Source: DASUWK01 sp036378435 (lineage in GTDB: Bacteria; Chloroflexota; Dormibacteria; Dormibacterales; Dormibacteraceae). From it: a stretch of DNA of 22,238 nt. Location: contig DASUWK010000002.1 in NCBI GenBank assembly GCA_036378435.1, forward strand, positions 1 through 22,238, given 5' to 3'. Position 1 is the stretch's first letter. Each line of letters starts with the position of its first letter. Shown piece by piece: positions 1-8,838 of the stretch. Below the pieces are notes generated by a model that saw only the letters and a list, made by a program, of their open reading frames with translations, ran no database searches and had not been told where the DNA came from. Both the position numbers and the translations under genes were made by a program.

Positions 1-1321
<1,321 letters not shown>

Positions 1322-1335
<14 letters not shown>

Positions 1336-1379
1336 CGGGTCATCCCCCTCCCGCTTGCGGGAGGGGCTAGGGGTGGGTC
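1322..1379 (+). repeat. Left copy of a 58-bp imperfect direct repeat bounding the DUF559 unit
   Basis: Bases 1322-1379 align without gaps to 1880-1937 (offset 558). By eye there are four mismatches, at 1333, 1334, 1337 and 1363. The last 42 bases (1338-1379 against 1896-1937) differ at only one position. Two of the mismatches fall in the clpB stop codon, which reads TAG here and CTG in the right copy. The pair brackets the DUF559 gene and three intact palindromic units. Confidence 0.8.
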
Positions 1380-1381
1380 AG

Positions 1382-1798
1382 TCATCCCCCTCCCGCTTGC
1401 GGGAGGGGCTGGGGGTGGGTGGCTTTGGCCACGCACTCGACGATCCAGTCAAGGTTGGTCAGAGCGTCGTCGGCATCAAAGCGGAGGACGCGCCAACCTC
1501 GGTCGTGCATCCAGGAGTCACGGATTTGGTCCGCCGCCGGCGAGTGATCGGGGCCATCGATCTCGACCACCAGCTTCGCTGAGATGCACGCGTAGTCAGC
1601 GATGTACGGCCCGATCGGATGCTGCCGCCGGAACTTCAGGTTTGCCACCTGACGCATGCGCAGCTGGGCCCACACGTTCCGTTCGCCTTGGGTCATGTTG
1701 TCCCTGAGTTCCTGGGCACGCAGAACCGTCTCATGCGAGGGCATGGCGGAAGGGTGACTCGCGCGGATGATGTCGGGAACGGCGGTTGTTAAGCCCAC
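1382..1798 (-). CDS. DUF559 (Vsr-like) endonuclease-family protein
   Basis: This 138-aa protein has the DUF559/COG2852 signature: LRDNMTQGERNVWAQLR, then KFRRQHPIGPYIADYAC, LVVEIDGPDH and GWRVLRFDADDALTNLD. The family belongs to the very-short-patch-repair-like PD-(D/E)XK nuclease group. The Asp of VEIDG and the Gln of FRRQ match conserved positions, but the substrate of DUF559 proteins is largely unknown. Both ends touch palindromic repeats. The C-terminal residues THPQPLPQAGGG are encoded by the unit at 1387-1408. The GTG start at 1798 is preceded by GGGAGGGG from the unit at 1805-1826, which could act as a Shine-Dalgarno. ATG at 1744 is an alternative start that keeps the whole domain, but I see no ribosome site for it. 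Position inside a repeat-bounded unit suggests transfer or amplification with the repeats. Confidence 0.85.
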   Translation of the reverse strand: MGLTTAVPDIIRASHPSAMPSHETVLRAQELRDNMTQGERNVWAQLRMRQVANLKFRRQHPIGPYIADYACISAKLVVEIDGPDHSPAADQIRDSWMHDRGWRVLRFDADDALTNLDWIVECVAKATHPQPLPQAGGG

Positions 1799-1799
1799 C

Positions 1800-1939
1800 C
1801 CTGACCCCTCCCGCTTGCGGGAGGGGCGTTGCCCACCCCCTGACCCCTCCCGCTTGCGGGAGGGGCGTTGCCACCCCTGACCCCTCCCGCCTGCAGGTCA
1901 TCCCCCTCCCGCTTGCGGGAAGGGCTAGGGGTGGGTCGG
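1800..1939. repeat. Right cluster of GC-rich palindromic repeat units
   Basis: Perfect units occur at 1805-1826 and 1844-1865. A broken unit lies at 1881-1896, and a near-perfect unit at 1903-1924 has one mismatch in the right arm. Links such as CCACCCCCTGA separate them. These are the same elements as at 1345-1408. The cluster fills the 126-base gap between the DUF559 start and the lytic transglycosylase stop, and its last unit runs into the stop region of the latter. Confidence 0.9.
1880..1937 (+). repeat. Right copy of the 58-bp imperfect direct repeat
   Basis: Partner of 1322-1379, in the same orientation 558 bases away, with 54 of 58 positions matching by eye. Recombination between the copies would remove the DUF559 gene and leave one repeat. 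It overlaps the last codons of the lytic transglycosylase gene. Confidence 0.8.
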
Positions 1940-2698
1940 GTCCTGGCCCGAGTCGAACTCTTTCTGCAGGGCGGTCACGCCGGTCACGTAGACCTGCGCG
2001 TTGGGATCCAGGTTGGACGGGTCGACGTTGCCCGCACCCTCGTAATAGGACGCCAGCGCGACGGCCAGGTTGCCACCCGCGTCGTCCAGGTCTGACTTGA
2101 GCACGGCCGCCCCGAGGTCGGCGTTGTCAAAGGGATCATGCGGGTCCAGCGTGCGGTGGAGGAGCTTCGGACCGAGGTCACGCGCCGTTCCGGGGTCGAT
2201 CTGCATCAGCCCGACGGCGCCGGTGTCCGACACCTTGGACATGTCCCAGCCGCTCTCCCACCACGCCACGGCCATGACGAGGCCCGGGTCGAGACCGTGC
2301 CGCCGCGCGGCATCGGTCAGCAGCATCCGGTAGAGCTCGTGCGTCGCCAGCGGCGAGGGGATCGCCCTCTCCCGCGGCGGCCGCCCGTCGCCGGTTGCCG
2401 GTAGGGCGGCGCCCGACCTCGGCTTGACGACCAGCGCCACGACGCCGTCAGCCAGCGGCTGAGCATCTTCCTGCACCATGACCTGCTCGGCCGCCCATTG
2501 ACTCTGTGCCGCTGCGGCCGCGTTCTGCAGCGCTGCGGCCGCCTGGGCGGCGTCGGCCTCGGCCGCGTTCGCGGCCGGCCGGATTCCGTTCAGTAGAGCC
2601 GGGTCGCTCTCGACGCGCGCCGCTCCAAATGCGGCGAGCGCGGCAGTGCCCGCGAGGGCGCACCCGGTCACCAGACCCCGGGTTCGCACCCGTTCCAC
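1925..2698 (-). CDS. Exported lytic transglycosylase, SLT/goose-lysozyme-like fold
   Basis: This 257-aa protein is predicted to cleave the MurNAc-GlcNAc bond of peptidoglycan outside the membrane. Residues about 8-27 form a hydrophobic export or anchor segment. An Ala/Gln-rich linker follows to about 118. The SLT domain fills the rest, with catalytic Glu148 in the AWWESGWD motif, GAVGLMQI at 161-167, NADLGAAVLK near 192-201 and the ASYYEGAGNV motif at 216-225. The GTG start at 2698 has TAGG just upstream. It is transcribed divergently from the permease at 2739, with only about 40 bases between. The C-terminal residues DPTHP come from the adjoining repeat unit, so the end may have been altered by repeat insertion. 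The family assignment is firm; its cellular role (turnover, spore or germination function) cannot be told. Confidence 0.88.
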   Translation of the reverse strand: MERVRTRGLVTGCALAGTAALAAFGAARVESDPALLNGIRPAANAAEADAAQAAAALQNAAAAAQSQWAAEQVMVQEDAQPLADGVVALVVKPRSGAALPATGDGRPPRERAIPSPLATHELYRMLLTDAARRHGLDPGLVMAVAWWESGWDMSKVSDTGAVGLMQIDPGTARDLGPKLLHRTLDPHDPFDNADLGAAVLKSDLDDAGGNLAVALASYYEGAGNVDPSNLDPNAQVYVTGVTALQKEFDSGQDPTHP

Positions 2699-2723
2699 CC
2701 TACCGAACCCGGGGGCCGGCCCG

Positions 2724-2729
2724 TACTCT
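2724..2729 (+). promoter_or_regulatory. Candidate -10 hexamer TACTCT for the APC permease operon
   Basis: TACTCT fits TANNNT and ends 9 nt before the GTG at 2739, the spacing seen at other starts in this window. No clear -35 element is visible. It supports the 2739 start and a leaderless or nearly leaderless transcript. Confidence 0.45.
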
Positions 2730-2738
2730 TGGCCGAGA

Positions 2739-4532
2739 GTGAAGCCAAAGCGGGGGCGTCTGCCGGGCGACTTCCGGGTGGTCGTGGGTCAGCGCCGGCT
2801 CAAGCTTCCCCGCACGCTCGGAGCGTCGGCGCTGTTCGCGGCGTGCTATGGCAACGTGGGCTCGAGCATCTACTACGCGCTCGGGGTGACCGCGGCCTTC
2901 GCGCTCGGCCTCACCCCTTTGGCGCTGATCCTGGCCGGCCTTATCTTCGTCACCACCGCCCTCAACTACGCCGAGGGCACCGCCGCCATCCCGCACGCGG
3001 GGGGTAGCTCAAGCTTTGCCAGGCGCGCTTTCAACGAGCCCCTGGGCTTCCTCGTCGGTTGGGTGCAGCTGCTCAACTACACGGCCACCGTCTCGATCTC
3101 GGCCTACTTCGCGATCGGCTACCTGCGGATCTTCGGTCACTATCTGCCGGTCCTGAACTCGCTTCAGGACTCCCACGCCCATGCGGTCGCCGCCCTCGTC
3201 CTCGTCGGGCTCTTGATCGTGATCAACATCATCGGAATCCAGGAATCCAGCGCCCTGAACTTCCTGCTGGCGATCGTCGACCTGGGCACCCAGGTCGTGC
3301 TGGTGGTGCTGGGTCTGCTGCTCCTGCTGAACTTCCGGACGATCCTCGCCAACATCCATCTCGGGGTTGCGCCGACCTGGGGCACCTTCCTGGCCAGCAT
3401 CTCGATCGCGATGGTCAGCTATACGGGTATAGAGACGATCTCCAACCTCTCAGAGGAAGCGCGCAACCCGGGGAAGACGGTGCCGCGCGCAACGTTCGGG
3501 GTGATCATCGCCGTGCTGTTCGTCTCCGCCTTCCTACCCACGATCGGAATGAGCGTGTTCCCGGTGCACCTGGACGCCCACGGCCACTACGTCACCGCCC
3601 TCGCCACCCGCTGGAAGGACGACCCGGTGGCCGGGATCGTCTCCTTCTTCCACCCGCAGTGGCTGGCGTCCCTGGCCGGCATCTGGGTCGGCATCCTCGC
3701 CTTCACGATCCTGGTCGTCGCGACGAACGCCGGCCTGATCGGCATCTCGCGGCTGAGCTTCTCGCTCGCCACCAACAACCTCTTCCCGCGCGTCTTCTCG
3801 CGGCTGCACCCGAAGTACCGCACGCCGTACATCGCGATCATCGTTTTCGGGATCGCGGCCGGGCTGCTGATCCTCCCGGCGCAGATCGACCTGATGGCGG
3901 CGGTCTATTCGCTGGCCGCGACCTTCGCCTTCGCCACCGCGCACTTAGCAGTGATGCGGCTGCGCTTCGTGGCGCCACGCCTGCGGCGACCCTTCGAGAT
4001 GCCGCTCAACATCCCGACCCGGGCGGGGAAGATCCCCGTGCTGTCAGTGGTGGGGGCGCTCGCCATCGGCTCGGTGTTCACCCAGCTGATCTTCGAGAAC
4101 ATCTCCAACTCGACGTTCATCTATCTCGGCTGGCTGATCGTCGGCGCGCTGATCTTCGTCGCCTACCGCACGTACCGGCAGAAGCCGATCTGGGAGCCGC
4201 TCGAGTCGACGCCGCCTCCCGAGGGGCCGGCGGGCTTGCTGGACATCGGTCCGCGACGGCCGACCAGTGAGAGGGTTCACGTCCGGCGCCACCGCGCCGC
4301 CGCGGCGACAGAGCCGGGGCCACATGCCCACGAGCACGTTCCGCGGCGCTCCCAGCGTCCGCCGCTCCCGGCCATCGTCGTCGGCGTGGTCATCGGGGTG
4401 GCGGCAATCGTCGTCGACCTGTCGCCGCTGGATCCGACCGGCACACGGCTCGGCTGGTCGCCGGGGGTCGTGCTGATCATCGCCATCGTGCTGAGACTGC
4501 TGGTGGCGCGTGATGACTCAGGCCGCCGCTAG
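2739..4532 (+). CDS. APC-superfamily permease (amino-acid permease-like)
   Basis: A 597-aa integral membrane transporter. The frame is open further upstream, but that part is Pro/Arg-rich and overlaps the divergent gene, so GTG 2739 (VKPKRGRLPG) is preferred. The first helix carries YGNVGSSIYYALG, matching the unwound TM1 substrate-binding segment of APC transporters. TM6 carries SYTGIETISNLSEEARNPGK, the usual APC family signature. About 12 helices run to residue about 490, then a polar Arg/His/Pro-rich loop (about 505-545), then two more C-terminal helices and a short basic tail. Substrate cannot be read; COG0531 members carry amino acids, polyamines or, in KimA, potassium. The gene overlaps the KdpD-type kinase gene by 23 bases, so the two are co-transcribed and the kinase may sense conditions linked to this transporter. 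Confidence 0.85.
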   Translation: MKPKRGRLPGDFRVVVGQRRLKLPRTLGASALFAACYGNVGSSIYYALGVTAAFALGLTPLALILAGLIFVTTALNYAEGTAAIPHAGGSSSFARRAFNEPLGFLVGWVQLLNYTATVSISAYFAIGYLRIFGHYLPVLNSLQDSHAHAVAALVLVGLLIVINIIGIQESSALNFLLAIVDLGTQVVLVVLGLLLLLNFRTILANIHLGVAPTWGTFLASISIAMVSYTGIETISNLSEEARNPGKTVPRATFGVIIAVLFVSAFLPTIGMSVFPVHLDAHGHYVTALATRWKDDPVAGIVSFFHPQWLASLAGIWVGILAFTILVVATNAGLIGISRLSFSLATNNLFPRVFSRLHPKYRTPYIAIIVFGIAAGLLILPAQIDLMAAVYSLAATFAFATAHLAVMRLRFVAPRLRRPFEMPLNIPTRAGKIPVLSVVGALAIGSVFTQLIFENISNSTFIYLGWLIVGALIFVAYRTYRQKPIWEPLESTPPPEGPAGLLDIGPRRPTSERVHVRRHRAAAATEPGPHAHEHVPRRSQRPPLPAIVVGVVIGVAAIVVDLSPLDPTGTRLGWSPGVVLIIAIVLRLLVARDDSGRR

Positions 4533-6021
4533 GCAGCCGGGGCTCCTCCGCCAGGCGGCGCCCTATGCCGCGGGCGCCGTCGGTGTGGCCGTGATCACCG
4601 CGGCAGTGGCCGTGATCGAGCGCCGGGTGGCGATACCGAATCTCTCCGTCCTTTACGTGCTGCTCGTCCTCTGGCTGGGCAGCCGCGGCGGCCGCTGGCC
4701 CGCCGTGCTGACGAGCGTGCTCGCGTTCGTCGCCTACGACTTCTTCCTCGTGCCCCCGGTCGGCACGCTGGCGGTGACCAGCCCCAGCGGGTTGCTCGAG
4801 CTGGTCCTGCTGCTCGCCGCAGCGCTGGTTACGAGCCAGCTGGCGGCTTCGCTGGAATCGTCGCGCCGGGCCGCGGCGGGCTCGGCGGCGGAGGCGCGCG
4901 AGCTCTACGGCCTCGCCACCGGCGTCCTGAGAACCTCCGAGCTCACGGGGGCGCTGGAGCTCGTGACCGAGCGCGCGGAGAAGGTGGTGGGCGTCGCCGC
5001 CTTCGCGGTCGTGGGGATGGAAGGCGGTGGCTGGCGGCTGCTGGCCGGGCGCCTGGCGCAGGATCGCGATCTCGCCGATGCCGTACGGGCCATCGAGGAC
5101 GGCCGGCCGGTCGGCTGCCGTCTCCAGGGCGGGGTACTCGAGATCCTCGCCAGCCGGCCGCCGCGACCCGACTCTCTCGCCGTCCTGCCGCTGACGAGCG
5201 GAGCGCTGGTCCTGCGCGCCGACGCGAGCAAGGTTGCGGCCGCGGACCTGCGTCTGCTGGCCGCGCTGGCGGCCCTGGCGGAGCTCCTGATCGAACGCCG
5301 CCGGGCAGCGGCTGAGGCTGAGCGGCGCCGGGCTGTGGAAGCGTCAGACAGCCTGAAGACGGCGGTGCTGTCGTCGCTCTCACACGAGCTCAAGAGCCCG
5401 CTGGCCTCGCTGCGGGCAGGACTCACGGCGTTGACCGGCGCTGGTTCCGGGCTGCCGGAAGAGCACCGCGAGCTGCTGCTGGGCCTCGACGCGCAGGCCT
5501 TGCGACTCGATCGGCTGGTGGAAGGGCTGCTCACCATGTCGCGCCTCGAAGCCGGAGCGCAGCCCAAGCTCGAGCCCATCTCGTTTGCTGAAACCGCGGG
5601 GGCGGTGCTGCGACGGCTGGAGCCGCGTCTGCGCGAGCGCCAGCTCGCGCTTGACCTGCCGCCCGACCTGCCCCTGGTCTCCGCGGATGAGCTCCAGCTG
5701 GACGGCGTCCTGACCAACCTGCTCGAAAACGCGGTGGAGTGGAGCTCGGCCGGCGGCCGAATTGAGCTCGGGGCTCGTGACCGAGGCGACAACCTCGTCG
5801 CCTGGGTCGCTAACGAGGGCCCGGAGATCCCGCCGCTTCAGCTGCGGGAGGTGTTCGACAAGTTCTGGACGCGCCGCGAGGGTGGCACCGGGCTCGGTCT
5901 GGCCATCTGCAAGCGAATCGTCGAGGCGCACGGCGGAACGATCGAGGCGCGCAACCTCCGGGCTGGGCCCGAGTTTCGATTCACGCTGCCCCTCGCGGCG
6001 GTGGCGGAGCCGGTCTCATGA
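4510..6021 (+). CDS. KdpD-type sensor histidine kinase lacking the N-terminal Kdp sensor and USP domains
   Basis: A 503-aa membrane kinase. Residues about 15-112 form the four-helix DUF4118 membrane domain of KdpD. A GAF-like region follows at about 130-260. The HisKA helix has the phospho-acceptor His292 in SHELKSPL. The ATPase domain has the N-box LTNLLENAVEW (401-411), an F-box VFDKFW and the G2 box GGTGLGLAICKRIVEAHGG. The G1 box reads VANEGPEIP, where family members more often show DNGPGIP: Asp is Asn and the second Gly is Glu. Full-length KdpD is about 900 aa; the missing N-terminal half normally binds c-di-AMP and responds to K+. Translation may begin at GTG 4510 or the adjacent ATG 4513, both inside the permease gene. 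The stop overlaps the regulator start as ATGA, so translational coupling is likely. Confidence 0.9.
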   Translation: MMTQAAARQPGLLRQAAPYAAGAVGVAVITAAVAVIERRVAIPNLSVLYVLLVLWLGSRGGRWPAVLTSVLAFVAYDFFLVPPVGTLAVTSPSGLLELVLLLAAALVTSQLAASLESSRRAAAGSAAEARELYGLATGVLRTSELTGALELVTERAEKVVGVAAFAVVGMEGGGWRLLAGRLAQDRDLADAVRAIEDGRPVGCRLQGGVLEILASRPPRPDSLAVLPLTSGALVLRADASKVAAADLRLLAALAALAELLIERRRAAAEAERRRAVEASDSLKTAVLSSLSHELKSPLASLRAGLTALTGAGSGLPEEHRELLLGLDAQALRLDRLVEGLLTMSRLEAGAQPKLEPISFAETAGAVLRRLEPRLRERQLALDLPPDLPLVSADELQLDGVLTNLLENAVEWSSAGGRIELGARDRGDNLVAWVANEGPEIPPLQLREVFDKFWTRREGGTGLGLAICKRIVEAHGGTIEARNLRAGPEFRFTLPLAAVAEPVS

Positions 6022-6785
6022 GCGGCAGGATCCTGGTGGTGGACGACGAGCCGGAGATGCGGCGAGCGCTGCGGGCGGGGCTCGAATACCGAGAGTTCGA
6101 CGTGCACGCCGTCGCCAGCGGAGAGGAGGCGGTGGCCGAGGCGGCCGCCTGGCGGCCCGATGTCGTCCTCCTCGATCTCGGCCTGCCCGGCATGGACGGC
6201 TTCGCGACCCTCCAGCGGCTCCGCGAGACGTCCCGCGCCGTGGTGATCGTGATCAGCGTGATGCCGGGCGAATCCGACAAGGTGCGCGCGCTGCAGCTCG
6301 GCGCGGATGACTACCTGGTCAAGCCGTTCGGGATGGAGGAGCTGGCCGCCCGGATCGCGGCCGTGCTCAGGAGGCAGGCCGACCTGGCCAGCGGTGAGCC
6401 CGTTGTCGACCTCGGCGGACTGGTCGTCGACCTGGCGCGCCGCCGCGTGACCGTCGACGGACGGGAGGTGAAGCTAACGCCGACCGAGTACGAGGTGCTG
6501 CGGTTCCTCGTGCTCAACGTCGATCGCCCGGTGACGCACGGGACGCTGCTGCGCCATGTGTGGGGCGATTACGCGTCAGGCGCCAGCTACAACACCCGCT
6601 ACGTGGCCGCCCAGTTGCGACGCAAGTTGGGCGACGACCCGGCGCGGCCCCGGTTCCTAATGACCGAGCCGGGTGTCGGCTACCGTCTCGTCCGCGATCG
6701 CTCCGGCGCCGGCGGCCCGGGGCCGGCCGGTGACGAGGTGAAGCACCGGCAGCCCGTCGATGAGCCGGAGCCGGACTCGGGATAA
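6018..6785 (+). CDS. OmpR/KdpE-type response regulator
   Basis: A 255-aa DNA-binding regulator, the partner of the kinase directly upstream, whose TGA overlaps this ATG. The receiver domain shows the acidic pair Asp9-Asp10, phospho-acceptor Asp53 in VVLLDLGLPGMDG, Ser80 and Lys102 in DYLVKPF. The winged-helix output domain spans about 127-230, with LTPTEYEVLRFLV and the C-terminal hairpin MTEPGVGYRLV. Closest in look to KdpE, which controls kdpFABC in other bacteria, but no kdpFABC lies here; the flanking APC transporters are natural candidate targets. The last 25 residues are a non-conserved Gly/Pro-rich tail that overlaps the 3' end of the convergent transporter gene by 129 bases. Confidence 0.92.
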   Translation: MSGRILVVDDEPEMRRALRAGLEYREFDVHAVASGEEAVAEAAAWRPDVVLLDLGLPGMDGFATLQRLRETSRAVVIVISVMPGESDKVRALQLGADDYLVKPFGMEELAARIAAVLRRQADLASGEPVVDLGGLVVDLARRRVTVDGREVKLTPTEYEVLRFLVLNVDRPVTHGTLLRHVWGDYASGASYNTRYVAAQLRRKLGDDPARPRFLMTEPGVGYRLVRDRSGAGGPGPAGDEVKHRQPVDEPEPDSG

Positions 6786-8561
6786 CGCCACCGGCGGCAG
6801 CGCGTCGCCGTCCTCCTGCGCGGCGATGGTCTCGCGGGGGAACACCTCAGTCCAGACCTTGCCCACGATGTCGCGCGGCAGGCCGCCCGGCACGTAGACG
6901 AAGCGGCGCGAAGGAATCGCGCGGCGCGTCCGCGTCTCCGCCCGCGCGAAGGCGTCTTGCGCCGCGTAGTCCTTCAGGTAGGGATCGGCTACCTCGTAGA
7001 GGCGTGCGACGGCGCCGTGCTGATGAGTGTCACCGCGGTAGAGGAACACGGCGCTGCGGCCGGCGGCGCGGTGGGCCGTCTCCTCCAGCACCGAGTTCGC
7101 CAGCTCCGGCTTCGCCGGCAGGATGACGAGCACGTCCGCGGGCCGGCGTCGAAACTCGGCGCCGATCGTCTCGGCCGCGCGACGGGGCGAGTAGGGAAGC
7201 GGGAACACGCTCGGCCGGCGCCGCCGGTTCCACCGGTAGGTGCCGAACCCGACCAGGAGGCCGAGCACGGTGAGGCCGCCGCCGAACCGCGTCGCCAGCG
7301 GCTTCGCGACGAGGTTGACGCTCCAGCCGATGAGGACCGCGAGCGTTGTCAGGACGCCGATGGCGAACACAACCCGCGCCCGCGTCGACGTGAGGCCCTC
7401 GCGCCAGCGGACGAGGTCCAGGCCTAGACACGTGATGACGAACGCGCCCAGGAGCCCGAACGCGTAGAGGTCGCCCAGCAGCCCGATGGCGCCCTGCGTG
7501 AACGCGACCAGCGCCATCGGAAGCGCCAAGGCGATCCCGATCGCGACGTGCGGCGTGCGGCGCAGCCGGTTGGTGGTCTCGACCACGCGGGGCAGGTAGC
7601 CCATCCGGGTCAGCGCGATCAGTACGTGGTACGCGCCGATGATCGCCGTGTTGCTCGCGAAGATGAGCAGCAGGGCGCCGCTGACGGCCACGTAGTCGCC
7701 GAGCGCCGGGCCCGCCAGGCGGACGCCGAGCAGCGAGATGGCCTGGTTCTGGGCCGCATACGTGTTCAGCGTCTGCAGGGTGGTCGACCAGAGCGTCAGC
7801 AGCGGGCTGGTCAGCCCGACGGTGATGACGACCAGCCCCATCGTTCGGAAGGACACGCGCTTGCGCGGGCTGCGCATCGCGGGGGAGATCTGGGCGACGC
7901 TCTCGAGCCCCGAGAAGGCGAGGAACGCCGCGCCGAAGCCCGTCAGCACGACTACAGGTGTCAGCGCCGGACCGTGCGACAGCTCGTGCAGGCTCAGGCT
8001 CAAGGCCTGAGGTCCGAGCTGCTCGAGAACCGCGGCCATGACGGCCAGCTGTCCGATCAGGGCCAGCGTCGCGAAGAGGGCGCTGACCCGCGCGCTCTCC
8101 TTGATTCCGACGAGGTTCAGCAAGCCCAGAGCGACAAGCGCCGCGATAGTGACCACGGTCGCCAGGGTCTCGCCGCTGAGCGGCGCCACCAGCACCCCGA
8201 GGTAGTAGACGCCCGAGAGCGCGCTGATCGCGATCGTCAGGAAGTAGTCCACGAGGATGAACAGTCCGCCGAGCAGCCCGGCGAAGGGATGGATCGCGCG
8301 CGAGGCGACGGTGACGACGCCGCCGCCTTCGGGATAGCGCCAGGCCACCTCGGCGTACTTGGCGCAGAGCAGCACGAAGACGACCAGGACCAGCGTCACG
8401 AAGATCGCCGACCGAGTCGTGAACCCCTGTCCGAACAGGATGCCGGGCACGTAATAGATCGAGGTCCCGCTGTCGGCGAAGACCACGGCCCAGCAGAGCA
8501 GGGGCCCGAGTGTGCCGGTGTGCAGCTTGACGTGCCGCCGCCGCGGGGACGGCCGGCTCAC
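6657..8561 (-). CDS. KimA-like APC-superfamily transporter with cytosolic C-terminal domain
   Basis: A 634-aa transporter. It resembles the K+ importer KimA (YdaO) as I recall it: YPEGGG followed by GLLGGLFILVDYFLTIAIS, then LNLVGIKESAR, and FSGLESVAQISPAMRSPRK. About 12 helices end near residue 460. A soluble tail (about 480-620, beginning ADVLVILPAKPELANSVLEE) resembles the cytosolic alpha/beta domain of KimA. The GTG start at 8561 is chosen because it overlaps the TGA of the upstream 66-aa gene as GTGA; the longer frame to 8690 is Arg/Pro-rich and is the shadow of that gene. Substrate as potassium is inference; an amino-acid role is the alternative. It converges on the KdpE-type regulator gene. 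Confidence 0.78.
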   Translation of the reverse strand: MSRPSPRRRHVKLHTGTLGPLLCWAVVFADSGTSIYYVPGILFGQGFTTRSAIFVTLVLVVFVLLCAKYAEVAWRYPEGGGVVTVASRAIHPFAGLLGGLFILVDYFLTIAISALSGVYYLGVLVAPLSGETLATVVTIAALVALGLLNLVGIKESARVSALFATLALIGQLAVMAAVLEQLGPQALSLSLHELSHGPALTPVVVLTGFGAAFLAFSGLESVAQISPAMRSPRKRVSFRTMGLVVITVGLTSPLLTLWSTTLQTLNTYAAQNQAISLLGVRLAGPALGDYVAVSGALLLIFASNTAIIGAYHVLIALTRMGYLPRVVETTNRLRRTPHVAIGIALALPMALVAFTQGAIGLLGDLYAFGLLGAFVITCLGLDLVRWREGLTSTRARVVFAIGVLTTLAVLIGWSVNLVAKPLATRFGGGLTVLGLLVGFGTYRWNRRRRPSVFPLPYSPRRAAETIGAEFRRRPADVLVILPAKPELANSVLEETAHRAAGRSAVFLYRGDTHQHGAVARLYEVADPYLKDYAAQDAFARAETRTRRAIPSRRFVYVPGGLPRDIVGKVWTEVFPRETIAAQEDGDALPPVALSRVRLRLIDGLPVLHLVTGRPRAAGAGAIADETVADTRLGH

Positions 8562-8758
8562 AGCACTCTGGGGCGGTCGAGGTTGCGCAGGGTCTCCCGG
8601 ACCGCGGCCCGCAGGCGGCGAATCTCCAGGGCGAGGTGCGGGTCTCCCAGCTCTATCCGTTCGGCGGCGGCGATGTAGACCTCCGCCCACTCGAGCTGGC
8701 GCTCGACCTCACGGCGAGCTCGCAGCCCGTCGACAGGGGTTGCACGGGGCCAGCGCAT
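8558..8758 (-). CDS. Small helical protein, 66 aa, translationally coupled to the KimA-like transporter
   Basis: I do not recognise this protein. It is charged and predicted mostly helical (VERQLEWAEVYIAAAERIELGD, then LALEIRRLRAAVRETLRNL), with no signal peptide or membrane segment, so it is probably cytoplasmic. The main evidence that it is real is the exact GTGA overlap of its stop with the transporter start. The ATG start at 8758 has the hexamer TAGCTT (8768-8773) 9 nt upstream, like other leaderless starts here. A GGAG also sits one base before the ATG, too close for a normal ribosome site. It could be a small partner or regulator of the transporter. Confidence 0.6.
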   Translation of the reverse strand: MRWPRATPVDGLRARREVERQLEWAEVYIAAAERIELGDPHLALEIRRLRAAVRETLRNLDRPRVL

Positions 8759-8819
8759 GCTCCATCGAAGCTAGGCCGGCGCCCGTTAGGTTCTCGTGAG
8801 GACTACCGGTCTCCCCGTA

Positions 8820-8838
8820 TGAATCCCGTTTGGATTCA
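8820..8838 (-). other. Hairpin overlapping the R2lox stop codon
   Basis: TGAATCC and GGATTCA form 7-bp arms around a 5-base loop, with the R2lox TGA inside one arm. No T tract follows on the minus strand, so a Rho-independent terminator is doubtful. It may protect the transcript 3' end or be coincidental. The rest of the 77-base gap to 8759 shows nothing clear beyond the TAGCTT hexamer. Confidence 0.35.

Noticed and set aside
1786..2100. Plus-strand 104-aa frame with LTPPACGRG repeats
   Set aside because: It is translation of the palindromic units followed by the antisense of the lytic transglycosylase; no family motif or start signal.
2646..2738. Upstream extension of the APC permease
   Set aside because: Pro/Arg-rich residues unlike the family, overlapping the divergent transglycosylase start; GTG 2739 has a -10-like hexamer upstream.
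3059..4270. 403-aa plus-strand frame inside the permease
   Set aside because: Arg/Pro/Gly-rich shadow of the high-GC permease gene; no domain.
4905..5792. 295-aa minus-strand frame opposite the kinase
   Set aside because: Ser/Arg-rich shadow composition; the plus frame carries all histidine-kinase boxes.
8562..8690. Longer N-terminus for the KimA-like transporter
   Set aside because: It overlaps the 66-aa gene out of frame and is Arg/Pro-rich; the GTGA overlap supports GTG 8561.
2699..8835. kdpFABC genes or a c-di-AMP (ydaO-type) riboswitch near the K+ block
   Set aside because: No such genes lie in the window, and the leaders before 2739 and 8758 are too short for that riboswitch.
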